Source: Syntrophaceae bacterium UBA2251 (lineage in GTDB: Bacteria > Desulfobacterota > Syntrophia > Syntrophales > UBA2251). Taken from it: a DNA stretch of 16,965 nucleotides. Shown here piece after piece: positions 1 to 6,868 of the stretch (positions are counted from its first letter, which is position 1; the number at the start of each line of letters is the position of its first letter). The translations under genes were made by a program, and so were the position numbers. The stretch is taken from NCBI GenBank assembly GCA_002347815.1, contig DDXV01000067.1, positions 1 to 16,965 of the forward strand, read 5' to 3'. A model generated the notes under the pieces. The model was not told the DNA's origin. It did not search any database and saw only the letters and a program-made list of their open reading frames with translations.

Positions 1-25
1 AAACCTCCCCGTGGACATCCGGGGC

Positions 26-53
26 TTTACAAACCTCTTTTCGGTACTATATT
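26..53 (+). promoter_or_regulatory. Putative sigma70-type promoter for hsp20-lon
   Basis: TTTACA at 26-31 (5 of 6 to the -35 consensus) and TATATT at 48-53 (5 of 6 to the -10 consensus) are separated by 16 nt. Transcription would start near 60, giving a leader of about 64 nt before the Hsp20 ATG. I see no CIRCE element and no convincing sigma32 boxes, so heat control, if any, is not obvious at the promoter. Confidence 0.45.
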
Positions 54-57
54 ACAG

Positions 58-81
58 ATCCGTGGACAGTCAACCGCGGAT
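58..81 (+). promoter_or_regulatory. Stem-loop in the hsp20-lon leader
   Basis: ATCCGTGG (58-65) can pair with CCGCGGAT (74-81) across an 8-nt loop, with one G-U pair. It would sit at the very 5' end of the predicted transcript. A second, weaker CCC/GGG pairing (108-110 with 114-116) could cover part of the Shine-Dalgarno region just before the ATG at 124. Small heat-shock genes often carry RNA thermometers, but the hairpin itself is all that the sequence shows. Confidence 0.3.
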
Positions 82-123
82 GGACGTCGTTCAGACGGGT
101 TTCGGACCCCAGAGGGAAGCGCA

Positions 124-576
124 ATGATCAAGATCAAATTTACGGACAACATCGGGAAGAGCGACCGGGAGTTCATCGAGGACATGGAAGAGATGTTCCA
201 CGTCTCCCACCCCTTCGCCACGCTGCGTCAGCGACTCTGGAAGCCCCAGGTCGATGTCTGCGAAACCGCCGACGAGGTGATCGTCCTGGCCGAGCTGGCC
301 GGCGTCGTCCTGGAAGACCTCCACGTGGAGGTCAGCCGGCGGCGCTTCAAGATCAAAGGCCGGCGCGAACACGGACGGCCGACCCGCGAGGGGCGTTACC
401 ACATCGCGGAAATCGCCTTCGGGGCGTTCGAGCGAAGCTTCAACCTGCCGGCGCCGGTGGACACGGAAACCGTCAAGGCGCGCTACACGGACGGCCTCCT
501 GACCATCCGCATGAAAAAGGCGCCCCTCGAGACGCTGCATAAAATTCGCATTCAAAACGGAGGATCCCATGCCTGA
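124..576 (+). CDS. Hsp20/alpha-crystallin small heat-shock protein
   Basis: The product is a 150-residue, ATP-independent holdase chaperone that would bind unfolding proteins in the cytoplasm. The alpha-crystallin domain spans about residues 40-133. It opens with PQVDVCETADEVIVLAELAG and closes with the family signature A-x-x-x-x-GLL (ARYTDGLLTIRMKK), followed by a short C-terminal tail. The length is normal for bacterial Hsp20. The ATG at 124 follows an AGAGGGA ribosome-binding site with good spacing. The stop overlaps the lon start by 8 nt (ATGCCTGA), so the two are almost certainly translated from one message. Pairing a holdase with Lon fits a proteostasis operon in which held clients can be passed on for degradation (inference). 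Membership in the family is clear; which Hsp20 subclass it belongs to is not. Confidence 0.93.
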   Translation: MIKIKFTDNIGKSDREFIEDMEEMFHVSHPFATLRQRLWKPQVDVCETADEVIVLAELAGVVLEDLHVEVSRRRFKIKGRREHGRPTREGRYHIAEIAFGAFERSFNLPAPVDTETVKARYTDGLLTIRMKKAPLETLHKIRIQNGGSHA

Positions 577-2917
577 AGATACCCCGACGGAAGACCAGAA
601 GACCTTGACGATGCCGGAGTCCCTGCCCATCCTGCCCCTGTTCAACATGGTCGTCTTCCCGAAGATGATGTTCCCGATGGAGGTCGCCGGCGACCCGTCG
701 CTCACCCTCGTCGACGAGGCGATGGCGAAGGACCGGATGATCGGCCTGACGCTTTCGAAGAAGGGTCCGATGGAGGGCCCCCACACGCCGGACGATTATC
801 ACGGCATCGGCACGAGCGTCGTCATCCTGAAGATGGCCAAGGCCGCGGACAAAAAGGCCCAGCTCCTCGTGCAGGGGCTCGGGCGGTTCCGGATCAAGTC
901 CTTCGTCGAGGGGAAGCCCTACCTTCAGGCGGCGATCGAACCCCTCGATGACCGGGAGGTCAAGGACCTCGAGGTGGAGGCCCTGATGGCCAACCTCGTC
1001 AACCTCTTCGACCGGATCGTGAAGCTCTCCCCCTTCCTCCCCCAGGAGTTCGGCATGATGGCCAAGTCCATCAACGATCCGGGCATCCTGTCGGACATCA
1101 TCGCGTCGATCATCAACGCCTCGGCGGAGGAAAAGCAGCGGATCCTGGAAATTCTGGACGTGAAGAAGCGCCTCAAGGAGGTCACCCGCCTGGTCAACCA
1201 CCAGATGGAGATCCTCGAGCTGGGGAACAAGATCCAGACCCAGGTCAAGGACGACATGGACAAGAGCCAGCGGGAATACTACCTCCGCCAGCAGCTCAAG
1301 GCGATCCAGCAGGAACTCGGGGAAACGGACGACAACCGGGTGGAGATCGACGAGTACCGGAAGAAGGTCGACGAGAAGAACCTCCCGGAGGAGGCGAAGA
1401 AGGAGGCGGAGCGCGAACTGAACCGGCTGGCGCGGATGCACCCCTCGTCGGCGGAGTACAGCGTGACCTCCACCTACCTGGACTGGGTCACCTCCCTGCC
1501 CTGGCACGACGTGACGGAAGACACCCTGGACATCCGAAAGGCCCGGAGGGTCCTGGACGAGGATCACTACGGCCTGGAGAAGGCCAAGAAGCGCATCATC
1601 GAATACCTGGCCGTGCGGAAGCTCAAACCCGACACGAAGGGCCCGATCCTCTGCTTCGCCGGGCCTCCGGGGACGGGCAAGACCTCCCTCGGCCATTCGA
1701 TCGCCCGCGCCCTCGGCCGGAAATTCGTGCGCATCGCCCTGGGCGGCGTGCGCGACGAAGCGGAGATCCGGGGACACCGCCGGACGTACGTCGGCGCCCT
1801 GCCGGGCCGGATCGTTCAGGGCATCCGCCGGGCGGGATCGATGAATCCCGTCTTCATGCTGGATGAAATCGACAAGCTGGGCAGCGATTTCCGGGGCGAT
1901 CCCTCATCGGCGCTCCTGGAGGTCCTCGACCCGGAGCAGAATTTCTCCTTCACGGACCACTACCTGGATGTGCCGTTCGACCTGTCGCACGTCATGTTCA
2001 TCACGACGGCGAACATCCTGGACACGATCCCGCCGCCGCTCCGGGACCGGATGGAGGTGATCGAGCTCGTCGGCTACACGCTGGACGAAAAGCTCAAGAT
2101 TGCCCAGCGCTACCTCGTTCCCCGGCAGCTGGAGGCCAACGGGCTCACGCCGGAGCGGCTCAAGTTCACGAAGAGCGCGCTCAAGGCCATCATCAACGGC
2201 TACACGCGCGAGGCGGGGCTCCGGAACCTGGAGCGGGAGATCGCCGCCATCTGCCGGGGCTTCGCGAGCCTCGTCGCCGCGGGCGAGGCTGAAACGGCGA
2301 CGATCCAGGTCAAGGACCTCCACCGGTACCTCGGCCCGGTCCGCATCCCCGCCGAAACGGGCCTCCGCACATCCAAGCCCGGGGTCGTCACGGGCATGGC
2401 CTGGACGCCGACGGGCGGCGACCTGCTCTTCATCGAGGCGACGGCTATGAAGGGGAAGAAGGGGCTGACGCTGACCGGTCAGCTGGGAGACGTGATGAAA
2501 GAATCCGCGACGGCGGCCCTGAGCTTCGTCCGCGCCAACGCCGCCGAACTCGGGATCGCACCCGACTTCTTCGAGGAGACGGACCTGCATATCCACGTCC
2601 CCTCCGGGGCCATCCCCAAGGACGGCCCCTCGGCGGGGGTCACGATCCTGACGGCGCTCACGTCGCTGCTGACGAACCGGCCGGTGAAGAAGGACCTCGC
2701 CATGACGGGGGAGATCACCCTGCGGGGGCTCGTCCTGCCCGTCGGTGGGATCAAGGAGAAGGTGCTCGCCGCCCACCGCGCGGGCATCCGGACGATCCTC
2801 CTGCCAAAGTGGAACAAGAAGGACATCGAGGACCTCCCGCCAAAGGTACGCCGGGAGGTCACGTTCCACTTCGTCGACGAGATGATGGACGTCCTGAAGC
2901 TCGCCCTGGACAAATAG
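569..2917 (+). CDS. lon: ATP-dependent Lon protease (LonA type)
   Basis: This is a 782-residue cytosolic AAA+ serine protease that degrades misfolded and regulatory proteins. The order of domains is canonical: LonN substrate-binding domain (about 19-210), a coiled-coil linker (about 200-290), the AAA+ module with Walker A GPPGTGKT (365-372) and Walker B VFMLDEID (428-435), and the C-terminal protease domain. The catalytic Ser lies in PKDGPSAG (S688) and the Lys in GGIKEK (K731). Their 43-residue spacing equals that of E. coli S679/K722. The length matches LonA (about 780-800), with no membrane segment of the LonB kind. The start is fixed by GGAGG just upstream of the ATG and by the 8-nt overlap with hsp20. 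A hairpin cluster follows the stop. Bacteria of this group often carry more than one lon, so this may not be the only copy. Confidence 0.98.
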   Translation: MPEDTPTEDQKTLTMPESLPILPLFNMVVFPKMMFPMEVAGDPSLTLVDEAMAKDRMIGLTLSKKGPMEGPHTPDDYHGIGTSVVILKMAKAADKKAQLLVQGLGRFRIKSFVEGKPYLQAAIEPLDDREVKDLEVEALMANLVNLFDRIVKLSPFLPQEFGMMAKSINDPGILSDIIASIINASAEEKQRILEILDVKKRLKEVTRLVNHQMEILELGNKIQTQVKDDMDKSQREYYLRQQLKAIQQELGETDDNRVEIDEYRKKVDEKNLPEEAKKEAERELNRLARMHPSSAEYSVTSTYLDWVTSLPWHDVTEDTLDIRKARRVLDEDHYGLEKAKKRIIEYLAVRKLKPDTKGPILCFAGPPGTGKTSLGHSIARALGRKFVRIALGGVRDEAEIRGHRRTYVGALPGRIVQGIRRAGSMNPVFMLDEIDKLGSDFRGDPSSALLEVLDPEQNFSFTDHYLDVPFDLSHVMFITTANILDTIPPPLRDRMEVIELVGYTLDEKLKIAQRYLVPRQLEANGLTPERLKFTKSALKAIINGYTREAGLRNLEREIAAICRGFASLVAAGEAETATIQVKDLHRYLGPVRIPAETGLRTSKPGVVTGMAWTPTGGDLLFIEATAMKGKKGLTLTGQLGDVMKESATAALSFVRANAAELGIAPDFFEETDLHIHVPSGAIPKDGPSAGVTILTALTSLLTNRPVKKDLAMTGEITLRGLVLPVGGIKEKVLAAHRAGIRTILLPKWNKKDIEDLPPKVRREVTFHFVDEMMDVLKLALDK

Positions 2918-2934
2918 CGCCGCTGTCCCTGCTT

Positions 2935-3034
2935 TCCCATAGCGGGACCTGTGGGAATCACGATCCCACCGCGCGCTGGACCTTTTTCGATCCCGAAAAA
3001 TCTCCCATGCGCGCGTGAAGGAATCACGATTCCC
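2935..3034. repeat. Two copies of a small palindromic intergenic element
   Basis: Two related units lie about 66 nt apart. Each has TCCCAT (2935-2940; 3003-3008), then a 12-14 nt spacer, then GAATCACGATCCC (2955-2967) or GAATCACGATTCCC (3021-3034). The second unit carries a perfect inverted repeat GGAATC-AC-GATTCC (3020-3033). The first carries GTGGGA/TCCCAC (2951-2956 with 2964-2969). Their length and palindromic core resemble dispersed extragenic palindromes (REP-like). No further copy was seen in this window. Confidence 0.5.
2951..3000. terminator. Possible bidirectional terminator between lon and the hydrolase gene
   Basis: Two hairpins sit between convergent genes: GTGGGA/TCCCAC with a 7-nt loop (2951-2969), and TTTTTCG/CGAAAAA with a 4-nt loop (2983-3000). 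The second gives a run of five T's on one arm and of five A's on the other, so it could serve both strands. The stems are short and the U-runs lie inside the stem, so this is weaker than a textbook terminator. Confidence 0.35.
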
Positions 3035-3050
3035 AACGCGGGCAGCGGTC

Positions 3051-4042
3051 TCACATGGGAATTGGGGCGATGACCTGCGAGGCCGCGAACGACCATGCGA
3101 CGAGGAGTGCGTTCAGGATCGCCCCCAGATAGATCCGCCCCGTCCACTCGAAGAACCACGTCGAGATCACCGCCGTGATCGCCAGGAGCGCCAGGACGTG
3201 GAACAGGTTGATCACGAACACGACGAAGAGCCCGTTCGGCCCCTCGAAGGGGATGAAGCCCGTCGTGAAGAGCGGGATGTACTGGACGGCGAGGAACAGG
3301 ACGACCGGCAGGCACAGGGCGACGACGCTGTCCCAAGACCGGCCGGAGAACGTCCGCATCGGCGTCGCCCGGGGCGGGCGGCGGAGCTGCCCGTGCAGGA
3401 AAACCCCGGTCTGCAGGAAACACAGGAGGATCCAGGGCAGATAGAGCAGGAACATCCGCCACCGGTAGGGCGTCAGGTCGTTGAAGAAGGGCCACACGAA
3501 CCGGAAGTTCACCAGAAAGACCTTCTCCGCGAGATACTCCAGAAAATACATGCAGAGAAACAGGCCAACGGCCAGAAGGGCCGCCCGGCCCAGCCGGTCG
3601 GCGCCCACGCGCAAGGCCCCGGCCTGATCGGAGATTCCCAGGTCGAGGAGGCTGATGCCCCGCGGGGCGGCCTGGCGGGCGAACCAGCGCCGGAAGAGGA
3701 AGAAGCCGATGATGTTCACCCACAGGAACCACCAGACGATCGCGTTGACCATCATCATCGGAAAGGCCCCGTCGATCCGGACCAGATACTTGTGGACGCC
3801 GAACAGGACGAGGATCAGGGGCAGGTAGAGCCACATCAGCACGCCGTTGAGCGTGACGAACTTCCGGTAATCCCTGGGGGCGCAGGCGTAGCCGTCGGAA
3901 GGGCGCGCCAGGAGCGGCCGGAAGGGCCGCGTCCCCAGCAGCAGGAACCCGAGGGGCAGCAGCAGGGCGAAGCCGGCCAGCATGGCGACGAGCGTCGAGA
4001 ACTCCTTGACCGGCCAGATCTGACGCCGGGCGTCGACCCAGT
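3051..4042 (-). CDS. C-terminal polytopic membrane half of a frameshifted hydrolase gene
   Basis: About 330 residues continue the hydrolase at 4043-4893 after a one-base frameshift; the frame stays open from near 4118. It holds about eight hydrophobic segments typical of inner-membrane helices, for example GFALLLPLGFLLLG, YLPLILVLFGVHKYLV, AIVWWFLWVNIIGFFLF, MFLLYLPWILLCFLQTG and FHVLALLAITAVIS, and ends APIPM. Polar residues are rare in the helices, so no transport motif can be named. Removing one G from the run of six C/G at 4043-4048 joins both halves into one 613-residue protein reading through APPEGDWVDARRQ. I do not recognise a named family for this domain. Soluble hydrolases do not need it, so the fusion may place the enzyme at the membrane, acting on a lipid or exported substrate (inference). 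Confidence 0.7.
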
Positions 4043-4893
4043 CCCCCCTCCGGCGGCGCCAGGGCCGCCCGGAGCCAGAGCAGGGTCTCGGCGATCGCCC
4101 CTGGGTGGTGGGATTCATGGACGTGGGTGATCGGCGGCACGAAGACGCGCCGCGCCGTCCCCGCGGCGAAATCGCCGTAGGTTTTCCCGAGATCCGGCCG
4201 GTCGATTCCGAAGGCCCGCCGGGTGCGCTCCGTCCCCATCCACTCCCGTTCGATGTCCCGCGTCCCCGTCATGCGCTTGCGGAACTCGTCGTATCGGCCG
4301 ATGATCATGAGCATGTTCTTCGGGTGCGTGGGCGTCGTCTCCAGCGTGTAGGCGTAGCCCGTCAGGACGAGGGCTTTCAGCTTCGAATCCCGGAGGGCCA
4401 CGAGATAGGCCATCTCCGCCCCGAGACTGTGCCCCATGACGCCCACCCGCCCGGGGTCCACGAACGGCAGGGAGCGGAGATAGGCCACGGAGGCCTGGCC
4501 GCCGTAGGTCCGGTCGAAATCCGCCGTCCCGGGGTCGCCGGGAATGCCCGAGTGCCCGCGGCCGATCGCGTCGATGTTGAGCACGACGAACCCCCGTCGC
4601 GCGATCTCGATCGCGTAGGCGTCGCCCGTCTCCCGGTTGTTCTGGTAGCCGTGGATGTAGACGACCCCGGGGGCGGGGCGCTCCCGGCCGGCCGACAGGG
4701 GCTTGTAGAGCTTGGCGCGGATCGGGATGCCGCCGACGTTGGCGTAGTACGCGTCCGTCACCCTCACCCGGCCGAAATCCCGCTGCGCCTGCGAGGCCAG
4801 GAAGACGGCCGCCGCCAGGACGGCGAGACAGGCAACCAGAACGTAAAGCGCCCTCCGGCGATGGGCCGGATCCAGAACGAAGTCTCGATTCAT
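4043..4893 (-). CDS. Membrane-anchored alpha/beta hydrolase, N-terminal half of a frameshifted gene
   Basis: About 283 residues. An N-terminal signal-anchor (ALYVLVACLAVLAAAVFLA, about 15-33) precedes an alpha/beta-hydrolase domain. The oxyanion-type HGYQNN is at 81-86, the nucleophile elbow is GHSLG with Ser156, a likely acid is Asp202 in GRYDEF, and candidate catalytic His residues lie in THVHESHH (257-263). The fold matches dienelactone-hydrolase or acyl-peptidase-like enzymes, probably facing the periplasm; the substrate is unknown. The start at 4893 has GTGGAGG five to six bases upstream; a longer start at 4923 lacks this. After APPEGG the frame goes wrong at the G-run 4043-4048 and reads into nonsense antisense to lon, so the long open frame beyond is not real. 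The gene lies 92 nt downstream of the larA fragment on the same strand. Confidence 0.8.
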
Positions 4894-4910
4894 GGCAACC
4901 TCCACAAAAA

Positions 4911-4998
4911 GGGCGAAAGGCAAGGGGTCGAGGGCGAAAGGCCGGGGGATGCTTCAGCCTGCCGTCGGCCGTTGTCCGTAGGCGCTCAGCCTTTCGCC
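4911..4998. repeat. GGGCGAAAGGC direct and inverted short repeats
   Basis: GGGCGAAAGGC occurs at 4911-4921 and 4932-4942, and its inverse GCCTTTCGCC occurs at 4989-4998. The inverted copy overlaps the last codons of the larA fragment. The second and third copies could form a 10-bp stem with a 46-nt loop between the larA fragment and the hydrolase gene. It may be a low-complexity extragenic repeat or an intercistronic structure. Confidence 0.45.
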
Positions 4999-5380
4999 TT
5001 TTGACCGCTGTCCGAATACGGGATCGTTTGCGGCCCCTCCGGCAGAACGGCGATCCGCCCCCGCGGATTTCGATCCCGCCACGCGCGAAGGAATGCGCCC
5101 ACATCCTCGACCGGCCTCAGGTGGCAGCGGCGCACCGCCTCCCCCGGCAGGCCGGAATACAGATGGACCGTCGCCCGGCCCAGGACCCCCGCCAGGATCT
5201 GCGCCTGCCACTGATCGCGCCGCGGCTCCCGCCGGCCGCGGATCTCCGCCAGGAGGGCCTCCGGCGAGGCCGATGCGTGCAGGAGCCGGTAGAAGTTTTC
5301 GTGCCCCCGCATCCCCTCGGTGCAGGCCGCCGCGAGAACGAGGGTTCCGCCCGGACGGACGATCCGGGCCGCCGCCGACC
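4986..5380 (-). pseudogene. LarA-like (nickel-dependent lactate racemase family) C-terminal fragment
   Basis: About 131 residues remain. The visible pattern AARIVRPGGTLVLAAACTEG, then GHENFYRLL, then WQAQILAGVLGRATVHLYSG, and VLPEGPQTIPY near the end is that of the C-terminal domain of the LarA/DUF2088 family. These enzymes are about 420 residues long and racemise lactate or related 2-hydroxy acids with a nickel-pincer cofactor. The N-terminal part, including the region that carries the cofactor lysine and histidines, is absent. The frame loses family sense at about 5380, where the opposite-strand propeller gene begins. The stop at 4986-4988 is intact. So the 5' two thirds of the gene was lost through rearrangement or chimeric assembly. 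Family assignment is fairly secure; function of this fragment is unlikely. Confidence 0.75.
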
Positions 5381-5385
5381 GCCGT
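5369..5385. other. Breakpoint joining two truncated genes head to head
   Basis: To the left, the minus strand encodes the LarA-like C-terminus up to about RSAAARIV. To the right, the plus strand starts abruptly at the beginning of an FN3 domain (PPTAVTSAQADG). Both genes lose their 5' parts at the same place. The sequence here is a GCCGCCGACCGCCG run, so short repeats could have mediated either a real recombination or a false assembly join. Confidence 0.65.
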
Positions 5386-6643
5386 CACCTCCGCCCAGGC
5401 CGACGGTTCGTCGATCCGGATTACGTGGACCGCGGTCGCTGCCTCCGCGGCAGGCGATGTCGCGGGCTATAACGTGTATTACGGAACCGCGAGCAACGCC
5501 ATCACCCAGAAAGCCAACGCCGGCCTCATCACCGCCCCGGCCGGCGGACAGGGGCAGTTCGACGTCGCCGGGCTGGCGAAGGGGACGACGTATTACTTCG
5601 CCGTGGAAACGGTGGACCAGGACGGGCTGGTGAGCCGGACCATGGCCCCGACGGACGGGAGCTGCACCGGGACGCTCGTGCCGGACTGGACCGGCAGCGT
5701 GATGGCGGGCTCGTACCCGCTCGGCAGCATGCCCTTTGATATCGCCCTGACGGCGGACGGTTCGAAAGGCTATGTGTCGAGCCAGGCCAACGCCAGCCTC
5801 TTCAAGATCGACTTTACCGCATCCCCCCCGGCCACCACGGCACAGATCGTCATCCCCGGAACGTCGCCGCAACCTACGGCCCTGGCCCTGAACCCGTCCC
5901 GAAACGAGCTTTACGTGGTGGACGAGTACAACGGTAAGCTGTTCGCGGTGAACACGGCCACGGATGCGATCGACACCACCCCGGTCGTGTCGGTGAGCGC
6001 GCCCAGGAACGTCATCGTCTCCCCGGACGGCGGCAAAATCTACCTCTGCTCCGCGTACGGCACGGCCGACAAGATCACCATCATCGACGCGGAGACGAGG
6101 ATGGTGGATGCGGAAGTTCCGTTGGGCGATATGGATCCTTACGGCATGGCCATCGCGAAGAACAAGCTGTATGTGGCGGGCCCCTATTCGACTAAAGTCA
6201 AGGCGATCGATCTGGATACCCTTGCAATCACATTGATCTCTTTCGAGACCGGCGCCGCTGCACACGACGCCATCGCCCGGGCCGACGGCCAGGGCGACTA
6301 TGTCTATATCTCGCACAACACCGCAGACGGAGAAATCTCCGTGATCAACACCGCCACCGGCACCCTGGAAAAGACCATCACGCTCAAGAATGCCGGGGAC
6401 ACGACCCCGTATAAGCTTCCGCAGGGCATGGCCATCTCCGGGAATATCCTTTATGTCGCCAACTGGGGGGACAACACCCTGGCCATGATCAATACCGACA
6501 CCAACGAAAAGCTCAATCTGCCAAGTTACCTGCTTTCCGGGGGCATCCACCCGGAAAACCTGGTCGTGACCCCCGACGGCCAGAAGCTCTATATCGTTCA
6601 TTCCGCTGGCGATAAACCCGGCGTGGAAATCCTGGGTTACTGA
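5369..6643 (+). CDS. FN3 plus seven-bladed YVTN-type beta-propeller protein, 5'-truncated
   Basis: About 424 residues remain. The first about 95 form a fibronectin type III domain (ITWTAV, GYNVYYGT, TTYYFAVETVDQDG). Seven propeller blades follow, each with a YV-type strand: GYVSSQANASLFKID, ELYVVDEYNGKLFAVN, KIYLCSAYGTADKITIID, KLYVAGPYSTKVKAID, YVYISHNTADGEISVIN, ILYVANWGDNTLAMIN and KLYIVHSAGDKPGVEIL. Such proteins are normally exported and act in surface binding or adhesion. No signal peptide or start codon is visible because the gene is cut at the 5369-5385 breakpoint. The frame stays open back to an ATG at 5093, but that stretch is the antisense of the larA fragment and is low-complexity Pro/Arg/Gly. 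A strong terminator follows. The exact ligand cannot be told. Confidence 0.8.
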   Translation, partial: PPPTAVTSAQADGSSIRITWTAVAASAAGDVAGYNVYYGTASNAITQKANAGLITAPAGGQGQFDVAGLAKGTTYYFAVETVDQDGLVSRTMAPTDGSCTGTLVPDWTGSVMAGSYPLGSMPFDIALTADGSKGYVSSQANASLFKIDFTASPPATTAQIVIPGTSPQPTALALNPSRNELYVVDEYNGKLFAVNTATDAIDTTPVVSVSAPRNVIVSPDGGKIYLCSAYGTADKITIIDAETRMVDAEVPLGDMDPYGMAIAKNKLYVAGPYSTKVKAIDLDTLAITLISFETGAAAHDAIARADGQGDYVYISHNTADGEISVINTATGTLEKTITLKNAGDTTPYKLPQGMAISGNILYVANWGDNTLAMINTDTNEKLNLPSYLLSGGIHPENLVVTPDGQKLYIVHSAGDKPGVEILGY

Positions 6644-6665
6644 CAAGCGCCGAGCGGCCCCCGAA

Positions 6666-6702
6666 GCCTTCCTTCCGGGCAGGTCCCCGGAGGAGGGCTT
6701 TT
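6666..6702 (+). terminator. Rho-independent terminator after the beta-propeller gene
   Basis: GCCTTCCTTCCGGG (6666-6679) pairs with CCCGGAGGAGGGC (6686-6698) with few mismatches or G-U pairs and a short loop. TTTTCT follows. It lies 23 nt after the stop codon. Confidence 0.8.
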
Positions 6703-6736
6703 CTGTGAACGGGGACTCCGGCCCCGGGCTTGACCA

Positions 6737-6765
6737 TTGACTTTCTCCCCTCTTTGCCTTACCGT
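6737..6765 (+). promoter_or_regulatory. Weak candidate promoter for the gspF operon
   Basis: TTGACT at 6737-6742 and TACCGT at 6760-6765 are 17 nt apart. The -35 box is good (5 of 6) and the -10 box poor (3 of 6). A second TTGACC lies at 6730-6735. A terminator upstream and no co-directional gene close by mean that gspF needs a promoter somewhere in 6703-6868; this is the best match I see. Confidence 0.3.
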
Positions 6766-6868
6766 TACGACCGGACCGTGAAGGCGGCGCCTCGATGCCC
6801 CGGGCCGCACCGGCGGGCGGGGGGCGGATCGACCTTCCGGAGGCTGTGGGGGAGATCATCAGGATCAT

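Noticed and set aside
473..1777. 434-codon minus-strand frame opposite lon
   Set aside because: Leu/His/Asp-rich antisense shadow of lon codons; no domain.
2479..4042. Extension of the hydrolase frame across the membrane half and into lon
   Set aside because: After the six-G run the translation becomes Pro/Arg/Ala-rich nonsense, while another frame there encodes clear membrane helices. The last part is antisense to lon.
3015..4130. 371-codon plus-strand frame opposite the hydrolase membrane domain
   Set aside because: Translation is almost wholly charged and Pro-rich, the mirror of hydrophobic codons on the minus strand.
5093..5368. ATG at 5093 as the start of the propeller protein
   Set aside because: The first about 92 codons are antisense to the LarA-like fragment and show no signal peptide; the real coding sense starts at the FN3 domain.
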